Positions 44,633 to 53,259 of a stretch of DNA of 64,000 nt are shown here, in pieces. The position numbers and the translations under genes were made by a program. Source of the stretch: Pseudomonas asuensis (GTDB taxonomy: Bacteria; Pseudomonadota; Gammaproteobacteria; Pseudomonadales; Pseudomonadaceae). The notes beneath the pieces are model-generated. The model worked only from the letters and a program-made list of their open reading frames with translations. It was not told where the DNA came from and ran no database searches. The stretch's first letter is position 1. Each line of letters opens with the position of its first letter. The DNA lies in contig NZ_BMNW01000003.1 of NCBI RefSeq assembly GCF_014646755.1, positions 310,001-374,000 on the forward strand, given 5' to 3'.

Positions 44633-45283
44633 CTACTTCCATTCAAGGATTGGCCAGCCCCGCAGGTTGGCTTGCTCACGCAGATAAGGGTCAGGATTTA
44701 CAGCATGTGGATGCCCGACCCGCTCCAGCAGATGTAAATCATTACGTGAGTCGGAATAGAAACTGGCTTCTGCAAGCTCCTCCTCCCGATTTTCCAACAA
44801 CTCAAGAAGACGCGTTAGTTTGCCCTCTCGATAGGTCAGAATACCTTGAGTGTGGCCGGTATAAACACCGTGAGCCAACTCCAGATCAATGGCCAGTATT
44901 TCGCTAATGCCAAGCCTGCCAGCAATCGGCTCGACCAGGTGGGCACCGGAGGCTGAAATCAGCACAATCCGGTCACCTTTGGCACGATGCTCGGCAATAC
45001 AGCGGCAGGCATCGCTAAAGATCAGGGGCTCGATAACATCCTCAACATAGGCGTCAATTTCGGGCTCCAGTTCTTCAGGTGCTCGGCCTATGAGCGGCTC
45101 AAGGGCGAATGCCATGTACTCCTCCATGGCCAGAGAGCCCTCAGAGTAGGCCTGCATCAAGGCAGCGTCACGCTCGATGAAAGACTCGTCAACCCAGCCG
45201 AGTTGAGCCATTCGCTGGCACCAAAGGCTGGAGCAGTCACCATCAATCAGGGTTTCGTCAAGGTCGAAAATAGCGAGGGTCAT
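44633..45283 (-). CDS. HAD-IB family phosphatase (SerB-like), last gene of the ABC operon
   Basis: A 216-residue HAD hydrolase. The nucleophile motif is FDLDETL (Asp7, Asp9), motif II LISASGAHL, and motif IV YSDSRNDLHLL. The helical cap between motifs I and II fits the phosphoserine phosphatase-like C1 class. It overlaps the ABC ATPase stop by 4 nt, so it is made with the transporter. The likely job is to remove phosphate from a phosphomonoester produced inside the cell; the substrate is unknown. Confidence 0.88.
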   Translation of the reverse strand: MTLAIFDLDETLIDGDCSSLWCQRMAQLGWVDESFIERDAALMQAYSEGSLAMEEYMAFALEPLIGRAPEELEPEIDAYVEDVIEPLIFSDACRCIAEHRAKGDRIVLISASGAHLVEPIAGRLGISEILAIDLELAHGVYTGHTQGILTYREGKLTRLLELLENREEELAEASFYSDSRNDLHLLERVGHPHAVNPDPYLREQANLRGWPILEWK

Positions 45284-46269
45284 GCGACTTCTCTTGCGGC
45301 AGATAAATCGATCCCCAATGTGACGTGTGTGCCGCGTGTGCGCAAGGCGGAGGCATCATGATTGAGGACGTCGACCAAGAGCTCGATCCCCATGGTCCGC
45401 ACACGGTAGCGAATGACATTGCCTAGCAAGGTATGTCCGATGATCTCTGCACTAGGGCCTTCCGAGGCGTTAATCCTGATCGATTCAGGCCGGATCGCTA
45501 CCTGTTGGCCGAAGTTGTGGCCTAACAAGGCGGATGCTTGTGCAGCATCCAGAATGTTGTAGTTCCCCATAAAGCCTGCTGCAAACAGGGTCGCCGGTGC
45601 GGTATAGAGAGTTTCTGCATCACCACTTTGTACAATACGGCCTTCCTGCATCAAGACGATGCGATCGGACATCGTCAGGGCTTCTTCCTGATCATGGGTG
45701 ACAAACAAGGTTGTAAGATTGAGTTCTTGTTGCAGGCTACGTATCTGCTCACGCAGATGCCTGCGAATACGTGCATCCAGGGCAGACAGCGGCTCGTCGA
45801 GCAACAGCAGGCGTGGGCGTGTAACGAGGGAGCGCGCAAGGGCGACACGCTGACATTGCCCTCCCGACAGCTGATGGGGATAGCGACCTTCGAATCCCTT
45901 GAGTTCTACCAGTTCGACCGCCTCAGCCGTGCGTCTGATTAGCGTCTGTCGATCCACCTTTTGCATCTTCAAGCCGAAAGCCACGTTTTGCGCCACTGTC
46001 ATGTTGGGGAACAGCGCATAGCTCTGGAAGACCATGGCGATGCCGCGCTTCTGAGGAGATAAGGCTGCGATATCCTGGCCATCAAGCAGAATGCGACCAC
46101 CGTTCACGGGGGTAAGTCCGGCCAGGCAGCGAAGGAGTGTGGATTTTCCGCAGCCTGAAGGGCCTAGAAGCGTGACCAGCTCACCTTGTTTGGCAGAAAA
46201 CTCAATATCCTGAAAGATCATGGTCGAGCCGTAGCTCTTGTGCAGCTGTTTGACGCTTAAAAAGCTCAT
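45280..46269 (-). CDS. ABC transporter ATP-binding protein (phosphonate/polyamine type)
   Basis: A 329-residue ATPase with Walker A GPSGCGKST, signature LSGGQCQRVALARSL, Walker B LLLDEPLSALD and a C-terminal OB-like (TOBE) region (about 235-329). This is the class used by PotA/FbpC/PhnT importers. The start overlaps the preceding permease by 4 nt. Confidence 0.93.
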   Translation of the reverse strand: MSFLSVKQLHKSYGSTMIFQDIEFSAKQGELVTLLGPSGCGKSTLLRCLAGLTPVNGGRILLDGQDIAALSPQKRGIAMVFQSYALFPNMTVAQNVAFGLKMQKVDRQTLIRRTAEAVELVELKGFEGRYPHQLSGGQCQRVALARSLVTRPRLLLLDEPLSALDARIRRHLREQIRSLQQELNLTTLFVTHDQEEALTMSDRIVLMQEGRIVQSGDAETLYTAPATLFAAGFMGNYNILDAAQASALLGHNFGQQVAIRPESIRINASEGPSAEIIGHTLLGNVIRYRVRTMGIELLVDVLNHDASALRTRGTHVTLGIDLSAAREVA

Positions 46270-47060
46270 GATTTGTCCCGACTTAAACCACTGGCCGCCC
46301 ACGTTACGATCAGCACAACCAGAAAGTAGGAGATAACCAGCGCGCTGGTAAAGTGGCCACTGCCGTTGCGCATGTTGTATAGGTAAACCTGCAGGGTTTC
46401 GTAACGCGCGCCCACCAAGATATTGGCAAAGACGAATTCGCCTATCAGAAACGAGAACGAAAGAAATAGCGCTACCATCAGGCCCTTGCGTAAGTTGGGC
46501 AGTACCACCAGAAGGGCTGCCCGGAAGGTGCTGGCACCCAGAAGGTGAGCGGCATCCATTAGATCGTGGACATTCAATGCCTGCAGGTTATTGCTGATGG
46601 CCCGGTACATGAACGGCAAGGCAATGGTGAAATAGCAGCCAATCAGAATCCATGGTGTGCCTATCAAGGGAAGCGGTCCACCCGCATAGAGCTGTAACAG
46701 CCCTACTGATGACACCACTGGTGGTACGGCGAATGGCAGCAGGATCAATACGTTCATAAGCGCATCGAGCCTGGGAAAGTGGTAGGCGATCACGAACATG
46801 AGTGGCAGTACAAGAAATATTGCCAACAGCAGCGCCCCCACGCATACGACCAGCGAGTGGCCAAATGCGATGAGAAAGCGTGAGTCGCTCCAGAGCGCCG
46901 CATACCATTTCAGTGTCAAGCCGCTGGGTAGAAGCGTGGCAGACCATTGGGTTGCCAATGAATACAGCAGGGTAGCGGCGAGCGGAAGCAGGAGGATCAG
47001 AAATAGCAGCCAGACAACCAGGCGATGGTAGAGCGAAACCGACCGGCTAGCGTTTGACAT
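46266..47060 (-). CDS. ABC transporter permease 2
   Basis: A 264-residue inner-membrane subunit with about six helices and the coupling motif MDAAHLLGASTFRAALLVVLPNL (EAA loop; key parts DAAHLLGAS, VVLPNLRKG). It pairs with permease 1. Its start overlaps permease 1 by 14 nt. Confidence 0.92.
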   Translation of the reverse strand: MSNASRSVSLYHRLVVWLLFLILLLPLAATLLYSLATQWSATLLPSGLTLKWYAALWSDSRFLIAFGHSLVVCVGALLLAIFLVLPLMFVIAYHFPRLDALMNVLILLPFAVPPVVSSVGLLQLYAGGPLPLIGTPWILIGCYFTIALPFMYRAISNNLQALNVHDLMDAAHLLGASTFRAALLVVLPNLRKGLMVALFLSFSFLIGEFVFANILVGARYETLQVYLYNMRNGSGHFTSALVISYFLVVLIVTWAASGLSRDKS

Positions 47061-47877
47061 GGTAGCTCCGGCGTAGCAGCCACTGATGGGTAAAGGTAAT
47101 GACAGTCATGAGAATCACCAGCAGCATGGCGAGGGCGCTGGCCAGATTTGGATCCAGGAATATATCGCCAGAAACCAATGCTGCGATGCGTACCGGAACG
47201 ACATTAAAGTTGCCCGTTGTCAGGGCGTAGACGGTTGCATACGCTCCTAATGCATTGGCTAGCAGGATGATAAAAGTGCCGAGCAGTGCCGGGGTCAATA
47301 CGGGCAGTCCGATATGCCGCCAGAAATGCCATGTGCTGGCGCCAAGCAGTGAGGCTGCTTCGCGCCAGTCTTCGCGCAGAGCGTCAAAGGCGGGGTAGAG
47401 CAGCAGAACACCGAGCGGAATCTGAAAATAGGTATAGATCAGAATCAGTCCGTTTTTGGAGTACAGATTGAAATCTTCGATCAATCCGGCTTGCTTGAGC
47501 AGTAGGGTCAAGCAGCCATTAAAGCCCAATAGGATGATGAAGGCGAAGGCCAGGGGAACGCCGGCAAAGTTGCTCGTCATGTTGGCAAAGGCCGTTACGA
47601 AGTCCCTTAGCCTTGAGTCGACCTGGCGTAACGAATAACTGCCCAATACTGCAATCAGTAGGCCTAGTACGCTGGACCAGACAGAGATTTCCAGCGAGAA
47701 GCGCATGGCCTGGCGATAGAAGGGGGACCCAAGGATCTCGCTAAAATTACCCAGCCCCCAACCGTCCAGGCTTTTGAGGCTATTGACGGCGATCCAGATC
47801 AACGGTGCTATCTGGAACGCACAAAAGAAAATCAGAAATGGCAAAAGGCATAATGTGGCCAGCCATTTGCCTTTCAT
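47047..47877 (-). CDS. ABC transporter permease 1
   Basis: A 276-residue inner-membrane subunit with about six helices and an EAA loop REAASLLGASTWHFWRHIGLP (key parts EAASLLGAS, HIGLPVL). ATG 47877 overlaps the upstream hydrolase stop by 4 nt. Confidence 0.92.
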   Translation of the reverse strand: MKGKWLATLCLLPFLIFFCAFQIAPLIWIAVNSLKSLDGWGLGNFSEILGSPFYRQAMRFSLEISVWSSVLGLLIAVLGSYSLRQVDSRLRDFVTAFANMTSNFAGVPLAFAFIILLGFNGCLTLLLKQAGLIEDFNLYSKNGLILIYTYFQIPLGVLLLYPAFDALREDWREAASLLGASTWHFWRHIGLPVLTPALLGTFIILLANALGAYATVYALTTGNFNVVPVRIAALVSGDIFLDPNLASALAMLLVILMTVITFTHQWLLRRSYHVKR

Positions 47878-48671
47878 GCCAGTAACTCCCGGCAAACCTG
47901 CTTGTCATGCGCTGCACCTAAAAGCTCGCAGAGCGTGCCGCATAGATCGGCCTGTAACGGTGTTGCCTCTTTCAGGCTGAAGCTTGAGCCAAACACGAAT
48001 AAAGGTACTTCACGCTCTTCAGGCAAGACGCCTCCATGACTACGATCATCGTTCATGCCGTGATCGGCGGTCACCACCACCTGATAGCCTTCCTCTAGCC
48101 AGATTGGTAGATAGTTGGACAAATATATATCGGCCATTCGTGTGGCATTGCGGTATTGACTGCTGGAAAGGCCGTGCGTGTGGCCCGCATCGTCGATATT
48201 CATCGAGTGAACCAGAAGAAAGTCAGGTGAGTGGCGCACTCTCAGGCTTTCTGCATCGTCGAAGAGGTGAGAGTCTGGATAATGATCGGCATAATAAAAA
48301 TGCCCATGCTGAATAGGCAGCTCAGGTGCGCAGGTATGACGGTCTCGCGGGGCCTCGAAAGGCGACAGGTTGTAAAGCTCGCTTATCCAATGGTAAGCCG
48401 CAGCCGCCGTAGTAAGGTGTGCTGCACGTGCATAATGAAACACGCTGCGCTGGTTCGAGAGCCGAACGATCTGGTTATGCGTAATGCCACTGTCGACAGG
48501 ACGTACGCCTGTCAGGATGCACTCATAAAGCGGGCGTGACAGGGACGGTAGTTCACACTGCAAGGTATAGAGCCGTCCACGTCCAGCCTTACACATTCCC
48601 TGTAGATAGCCCATGCAGTCATGGGCCACTCCATAAGCAAGGCCATCAAGCACAACCAGGATCGTTCTCAT
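47874..48671 (-). CDS. Alkaline phosphatase superfamily hydrolase (NPP/phosphonoacetate hydrolase-like), cytosolic
   Basis: A 265-residue metal hydrolase of the nucleotide pyrophosphatase/phosphodiesterase branch. Metal and catalytic motifs: Asp9 in VVLDGLAYG, a likely nucleophile Ser45 in LPSLSRPLY, DDAGHTHG and TADHGMNDDRSHGG. It has no signal peptide, so it works on material already imported. Relatives cleave phosphodiesters, pyrophosphates or phosphonates such as phosphonoacetate. It sits 4 nt after the binding-protein gene, as the second gene of the operon. Confidence 0.85.
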   Translation of the reverse strand: MRTILVVLDGLAYGVAHDCMGYLQGMCKAGRGRLYTLQCELPSLSRPLYECILTGVRPVDSGITHNQIVRLSNQRSVFHYARAAHLTTAAAAYHWISELYNLSPFEAPRDRHTCAPELPIQHGHFYYADHYPDSHLFDDAESLRVRHSPDFLLVHSMNIDDAGHTHGLSSSQYRNATRMADIYLSNYLPIWLEEGYQVVVTADHGMNDDRSHGGVLPEEREVPLFVFGSSFSLKEATPLQADLCGTLCELLGAAHDKQVCRELLA

Positions 48672-48675
48672 CAGA

Positions 48676-49734
48676 TCACTGCTTCATCTGCATGATCACG
48701 TTTTCCTGCCAGAGGCGTGGCAGGCGCTTGGCTGTTTCTTCCCACGCCTTGGCATCGGCGATGGGCTTGGCACTGGCGTACTGCTCACTTGGCAGTAGTT
48801 TGGCTTTCACATCCTCGGGTAGCTGGATATGGTCGGCTCGAATAGGGCGGGCGTAACCACGTGCCAGGTTGATCTGTCCTTCATCAGAAAGAATATATTC
48901 CCGGGCGAGCTTGGCGGCATTGGGATGCTTGGCGTGCTTGTTCAAAATCGTGGTATAGCCGGACGTAATCGAGCCATCCGAAGGAATGAGCACTTCGAAG
49001 CGGGATTGGTCGATCTGATCGCGATAGTTCAAACCGTTGAAGTCCCAGACGATGCCTACTTCGACTTCACCTTTTTCCAGTGTCGAGACGACCGGGTTGG
49101 TCATAGACAGGCGGCCTTGTTGAGCCAGCTTGCCAAAATATTCCAGGCCGGGCTTGATATTCTTTTCATCTCCACCATTGGCATAGGTTGCTGCCAGCAC
49201 ACCGCTGACAGCCTGGGAGGCAGCGCTCACATCACCAATGGCAACTTTATAGTTGCCTTTGAGCAGATCGGCCCAGCTATGGGGTACATCAGCTACCAGC
49301 TGCTTGTTGACAATAAACGCGATAGTGCCGGTATACGCCAGCATCCAGTGACCATCCTTGTCCTTGGCCCAGTCGGGAATCTGCTCCCAGGTAGTCGGTT
49401 TATAAGGCTGGGTCACGCCTTTCTCTACGGCGACAGGGCCGAACGAAGCACCTACATCACCAATATCAGCAGTAGCGTTTTCCCCCTCAGCGGCAAATTT
49501 GGCGATTTCCTGAGCCGAGCTCATGTCTGTATCCATGTGCTTGAGGCCATACTTCTTTTGCAGGTCGGCCCAGGTGTCCTTCCAGTTGGCCCAAGTGTCC
49601 GGCATACCCACGCTATCTACCTGCCCCTCTTGGCGGGCAGCCTGTTCAAGCGCATTCATATCCGTGGCAGCCAGGGCCAAGGTGCCATTCAGCGCAATTG
49701 CGCTACCCAACAGTGAAGCAAGCAAGCGTTTCAT
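48676..49734 (-). CDS. ABC transporter periplasmic binding protein (phosphonate/spermidine-type)
   Basis: A 352-residue extracellular binding protein with signal peptide (about 1-23, ALA^AT). Features of the PotD/PhnS-like fold include DIGDVGASFGPVAVEKGV and GEVEVGIVWDFNGLNY. It is often annotated as 2-aminoethylphosphonate receptor, but no aminoethylphosphonate catabolic gene (phnW, phnX) is present here, so the ligand is open. ATG 49734 is chosen over the frame open to 49788. It is the first gene of the operon, downstream of an operator-like site. Confidence 0.88.
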   Translation of the reverse strand: MKRLLASLLGSAIALNGTLALAATDMNALEQAARQEGQVDSVGMPDTWANWKDTWADLQKKYGLKHMDTDMSSAQEIAKFAAEGENATADIGDVGASFGPVAVEKGVTQPYKPTTWEQIPDWAKDKDGHWMLAYTGTIAFIVNKQLVADVPHSWADLLKGNYKVAIGDVSAASQAVSGVLAATYANGGDEKNIKPGLEYFGKLAQQGRLSMTNPVVSTLEKGEVEVGIVWDFNGLNYRDQIDQSRFEVLIPSDGSITSGYTTILNKHAKHPNAAKLAREYILSDEGQINLARGYARPIRADHIQLPEDVKAKLLPSEQYASAKPIADAKAWEETAKRLPRLWQENVIMQMKQ

Positions 49735-49759
49735 TAGGCGCTCCTTCGAGGTGTGGTCG

Positions 49760-49777
49760 ATTGGCTGGTCTAGGTCA
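49760..49777. promoter_or_regulatory. Operator-like site 1 (ABC operon side)
   Basis: ATTGGCTGGTCTAGGTCA matches the site at 49956-49973 in 15 of 18 positions. The core TGGTCTAGGTCA is nearly palindromic and resembles GntR/HutC-family operators. It lies 25 nt upstream of the binding-protein start. Confidence 0.6.
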
Positions 49778-49955
49778 GCAAGACACAAGCCAATCTACCG
49801 GCGAAGAATGACGATTTGATTTCCAGCCTGACTGTGTTGATGCGTGGATGTACCTTCAGTGGTGACTCGCCAATTAGGCTTTCTGCTTAACGGGGTGGTC
49901 ATGTAGGTGATCTATGCTGGCCATATTCTTTTTAGCTCAGGCATGCGTGAGCCCT

Positions 49956-49973
49956 ATTGGCTGGACTAGTCCA
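49956..49973. promoter_or_regulatory. Operator-like site 2 (regulator side)
   Basis: ATTGGCTGGACTAGTCCA; the core TGGACTAGTCCA is a perfect 12-bp palindrome ending one base before the regulator ATG, a position suited to autorepression. Confidence 0.6.
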
Positions 49974-49974
49974 A

Positions 49975-50703
49975 ATGAGAGCAAGCCCGCACGACGATGC
50001 ACCGAAAACTGTCACAGCGATTTGCCGCACATTGGAAGAGCGGATTGTCTGCGGTGCGCTTGCACCTTCCAGCAAATTACCCGCGGAGCGGCGGTTGAGC
50101 GAGGCATTTTCAACCACGCGGATTACATTGCGTGAAGCACTCGGACAGCTGGAGTCACAGGGACTGATTTACCGGGAGGAGCGTCGCGGCTGGTTTGTCT
50201 CGCCTCCCAGGGTTGCGTACAACCCTCTAGTGCGTTCGCACTTTCATGCCATGGTGGCAGGGCAGGGCCGGGTACCGGCCACTGAGGTGCTATCGGCTCG
50301 GCTGGTACCGGCTAATGCTACTGTATGCGGGCTTTTGGAGCTTCCTGAGCGCACAGGCGTGTATCAGATACGGCGAGCCAGACGCATAGATGGTCGCTTG
50401 GTGCTCTATGTAGAGCACTATCTCAATCCGATCTATTTTCCCAACATCCTGCAATTCGATCTGACCCATTCACTGACCGATTTATATGCCAGCGAATACG
50501 GCATTCGTTATGGACGTGTTCGTTTCGAAATGCGGCCTACCGCCTTGCAGGCCGACGCTGCGCTTGCGCTCAAGGTCAGTATGGGAAGCCCTGCATTGCA
50601 TATCACACGTATCAATCGTGATCAGCAGGGGCGTTTGATCGATTGTGATCTGGAATATTGGCGGCATGACGCTATCCATGTAAGCGTAGACGTGCCGGAG
50701 TGA
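49975..50703 (+). CDS. GntR-family transcriptional regulator with UTRA domain
   Basis: A 242-residue HutC-type regulator. The winged helix (about 10-75; KLPAERRLSEAFSTTRITLREAL) is followed by a UTRA ligand domain (about 95-235; VYQIRRARRIDGRLVLYVEHYL, SPALHITRIN). Such proteins sense small molecules such as phosphonate or amino-acid intermediates. It is divergent from the ABC operon. TTG 49957 is in frame, but ATG 49975 is the better start and keeps the palindrome outside the gene. Confidence 0.88.
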   Translation: MRASPHDDAPKTVTAICRTLEERIVCGALAPSSKLPAERRLSEAFSTTRITLREALGQLESQGLIYREERRGWFVSPPRVAYNPLVRSHFHAMVAGQGRVPATEVLSARLVPANATVCGLLELPERTGVYQIRRARRIDGRLVLYVEHYLNPIYFPNILQFDLTHSLTDLYASEYGIRYGRVRFEMRPTALQADAALALKVSMGSPALHITRINRDQQGRLIDCDLEYWRHDAIHVSVDVPE

Positions 50704-50709
50704 GTGATG

Positions 50710-50734
50710 TACGGCGCCGTTATATGACGCCGTA
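50710..50734. terminator. Stem-loop between regulator and gmhA
   Basis: TACGGCG and CGCCGTA flank an 11-nt loop between convergent genes. No T-run. Confidence 0.35.
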
Positions 50735-50748
50735 TCAGAAGGGGTTGG

Positions 50749-51336
50749 TCAGGCGTAGTTGTCCGGGCTCAACGTGCGCTCGATGAGCTCCATAAGAATA
50801 TGAATGACCTTGATATGCAGCTCCTGAACGCGATCAGCATAGTTGCCACCAGGGGCACAAATGCAGACGTCTGCCATGGTCTCAAGTTGAGAGCCTGATT
50901 TACCCGTCAGGGCAATAACCTTGATCCCTAGTGCCTTTGCGGCTTCAGCGGCTTTAAGCACATTAGGACTCTTGCCGCTGGTGCTGATGGCCAGCAAGAC
51001 ATCGCCCTCACGGCCATGGGACTCAATATAGCGAGAGAAGATGTAGTCGTAGCCGAAGTCATTCGCCACACAACTGATATGACTGGCATCACTGATGGAA
51101 ATGGCAGCGATGCCAGGGCGGTTCTTGCGATAACGGCCGGTCAGCTCTTCAGCAAAGTGCATGGCATCACACATGGAGCCACCGTTGCCACACGAAAACG
51201 CCTTGCCTTTATGCTCAAAGCTTTCAATCAGCAGTTCTGCCGCACGCTCGATATTCTGCAGCGCCTGTTCGTCAGCCAAAAAATTATCCAGTGCTGTCTT
51301 GGCTTCGAGCAGACTATTGCGGATATGCGTGATCAT
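50749..51336 (-). CDS. gmhA: Phosphoheptose isomerase GmhA, enterobacterial type
   Basis: A 195-residue SIS-domain enzyme that turns sedoheptulose 7-phosphate into heptose 7-phosphate for LPS core synthesis. Motifs [37 protein letters not shown] and [16 protein letters not shown] match E. coli GmhA closely, including the catalytic Glu in HFAEEL and His in LHIKVIH. The usual Pseudomonas enzyme beside the DiaA group is a different subtype. It lies 18 nt downstream of apeB, probably in one transcript, with no other heptose gene nearby. Confidence 0.88.
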   Translation of the reverse strand: MITHIRNSLLEAKTALDNFLADEQALQNIERAAELLIESFEHKGKAFSCGNGGSMCDAMHFAEELTGRYRKNRPGIAAISISDASHISCVANDFGYDYIFSRYIESHGREGDVLLAISTSGKSPNVLKAAEAAKALGIKVIALTGKSGSQLETMADVCICAPGGNYADRVQELHIKVIHILMELIERTLSPDNYA

Positions 51337-51354
51337 CGTGCGGTTTCCTCTGCC

Positions 51355-52641
51355 TTACGGCAGTACATGGCTGGAATAGAAAGCTTTGAGGACTTTTACC
51401 AGGTAGTTAAGGTCATGGCTGCCAGCGAGTTCGCGAATCGAGTGCATGGCGAACGTGGGTAAGCCAATGTCTACTGTGCGAATCCCTAGCTGGCTGGCTG
51501 TAATCGGTCCGATGGTCGAGCCGCAACTCATGTCGCTACGAGTGACAAAGCTCTGAACCGGCACCTCATTCTCCAGGCACAGGTGACGGAAGAATCCACC
51601 GGTTTCGCTGTTGGTGGCATAGCGCTGGTTGTTATTGATCTTGATAACCGGGCCGGCATTGAGTTTAGGCCCATGGTTGCCATCATGCTTTTCGGCATAG
51701 TTAGGATGTACGCCATGAGCGTTGTCAGCGGAGATCAAGAGCGAACGGGCAATGATTCGGGTAAAGTCTTCGCCTTCTGGCAGCACACGGCGCATCACCT
51801 GCTCCAGGAATGGGCCGTCTGCGCCGCAATGGGAGCTTGAACCAACTTCCTCGTGGTCTGTGCATACCAGGACGCAGCTTTCATTGCCATCCGCCGACAG
51901 AAGCGCTTCCAGGCCTGCATAACAGGACAATAAGTTGTCCAGGCGGGCACCTGCAATGAAGTCTTCATCCAGGCCAACAACGGCGGCCTTCTGAACATCA
52001 TAAAATGACAGCTCAAAGTCGAGTACCGACTCGGCCAGAATGCCATGTTCTCTTTCCAGCTGCTCGGTCAACAGTGCACGAAAATCGCGGCGCTCACTGG
52101 CTGGAACCTGCGCCACGATAGGTGGAAGCTCATTTTGGGCATTGATCGGCCAGCCTTGATTAGCTTCGCGATTCAAGTGAATGGCAAGGTTGGGAATGAT
52201 GGCGATCGGACGTTTGAAATCTATCAAACGACTATGCTGTGTACCGGTTTGGCGAAAGGTCACACGGCCTGCCAATGACAGGTCACGGTCGAACCAGGGT
52301 GCCATGAGCATCCCACCGTATACCTCTACGCCCAATTGCCAGAACCCTTGCTTGTAGAGTTCAGGGTTGGGCTTTACGCGTAGACAAGGGCTGTCGGTAT
52401 GGGCACCCACCATGCGTAATCCGTTGCGTAGCGGATCGTCACCCAAGCGGAACGCGATCAATGAGGAATCATTGCGTGTGACGTAGTAGCGTCCGCCCGG
52501 GCGGATATGCCATGTTTCCCTTTCATCCAGACGCTGAAAGCCAGCCTGCTCAAGACGGCGGCTCAGCGTGGCGGTGGCATGAAAAGGGGTAGGGGACGAA
52601 GCGAGAAAGTCGATCAAACCTTGATTGAGTGTGTCGCGCAT
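51355..52641 (-). CDS. apeB: M18 family aminopeptidase ApeB
   Basis: A 428-residue zinc aminopeptidase of the aspartyl aminopeptidase family. Metal-site motifs are [27 protein letters not shown] split around [17 protein letters not shown] and the C-terminal MHSIRELAG. It removes N-terminal acidic or hydrophobic residues from peptides. ATG 52641 gives the family N-terminus [13 protein letters not shown]; the frame is open to 52677. Confidence 0.94.
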   Translation of the reverse strand: MRDTLNQGLIDFLASSPTPFHATATLSRRLEQAGFQRLDERETWHIRPGGRYYVTRNDSSLIAFRLGDDPLRNGLRMVGAHTDSPCLRVKPNPELYKQGFWQLGVEVYGGMLMAPWFDRDLSLAGRVTFRQTGTQHSRLIDFKRPIAIIPNLAIHLNREANQGWPINAQNELPPIVAQVPASERRDFRALLTEQLEREHGILAESVLDFELSFYDVQKAAVVGLDEDFIAGARLDNLLSCYAGLEALLSADGNESCVLVCTDHEEVGSSSHCGADGPFLEQVMRRVLPEGEDFTRIIARSLLISADNAHGVHPNYAEKHDGNHGPKLNAGPVIKINNNQRYATNSETGGFFRHLCLENEVPVQSFVTRSDMSCGSTIGPITASQLGIRTVDIGLPTFAMHSIRELAGSHDLNYLVKVLKAFYSSHVLP

Positions 52642-52799
52642 GCGGTACTCCTTACGATATGTCCCTAGTCTATCCATTTATGATGTTAGGCGGCTAACTC
52701 AGTTGGTCGACCGCAGACCACAATTTCAAAAGATGCCCGTGCTTGTCGGCTCCTTTTGTGGTCTCCCGGTCCGCTCGACTTTCTTGAAGTGAATTAAAG

Positions 52800-53259
52800 C
52801 TAGTCTGACGGCGACGCGAGAAGGGGGGCTGCCACTACCATAACGCCTGACACTGCCTTACCGCCTTGTGGCTCGAATAACTGACCTGCGATAAATCCGT
52901 TTGGCTGCAGGCTAGAGAAAGCTGAGTACCATAAGGCATTGAAGGATGCAGGCTGGCAGAGGGAAGTGAGAAGCGGGCATTAATCAAGAGGCGTATAGGC
53001 CGTTGTAGCTCTTCAATCGAGCCTGCTGCAAGGCAAGGCGCTCACGTTGTTTGCGTGTAAACCGGTACTTAAACGCTCAAAAGCTTCCGCAGACGCATCA
53101 ATGATGACGATATGTTAGCCCGCGCAGCTCAAGCGTATTTCGGCCAATACCACAGCCAAGATCAAGCTTAACCCCTGCATGCTCACTCCAATGGTTCAGC
53201 GCACACAGTAGCGTAGGGCGAGCCGGCTCGTTGCCTATGGCGTCGTGGCAGCCTGTCCA
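52800..53259 (-). pseudogene. Decayed class I SAM-dependent methyltransferase (TehB-like)
   Basis: Translation of the minus strand gives methyltransferase pieces in shifting frames. From about 53259: HDAIGNEPARPTLL, then the SAM-binding motif I VKLDLGCGIGRNTLELRG. A frameshift near 53117 leads to VIVIDASAEAFERL (motif II region), then stops. Further on come NARFSLPSASLH and, after another shift, ALWYSAFSSLQPNGFIAGQ and LFEPQGG, ending at TAG 52800-52802. These fit consecutive parts of one small methyltransferase, so this is a single gene broken by at least two frameshifts and internal stops. The 158 nt between it and apeB hold nothing recognised. Confidence 0.8.

Noticed and set aside
48829-49716. 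A 295-codon frame antisense to the ABC receptor gene
   Set aside because: Composition is that of a shadow frame; the receptor on the other strand has signal peptide and family motifs.
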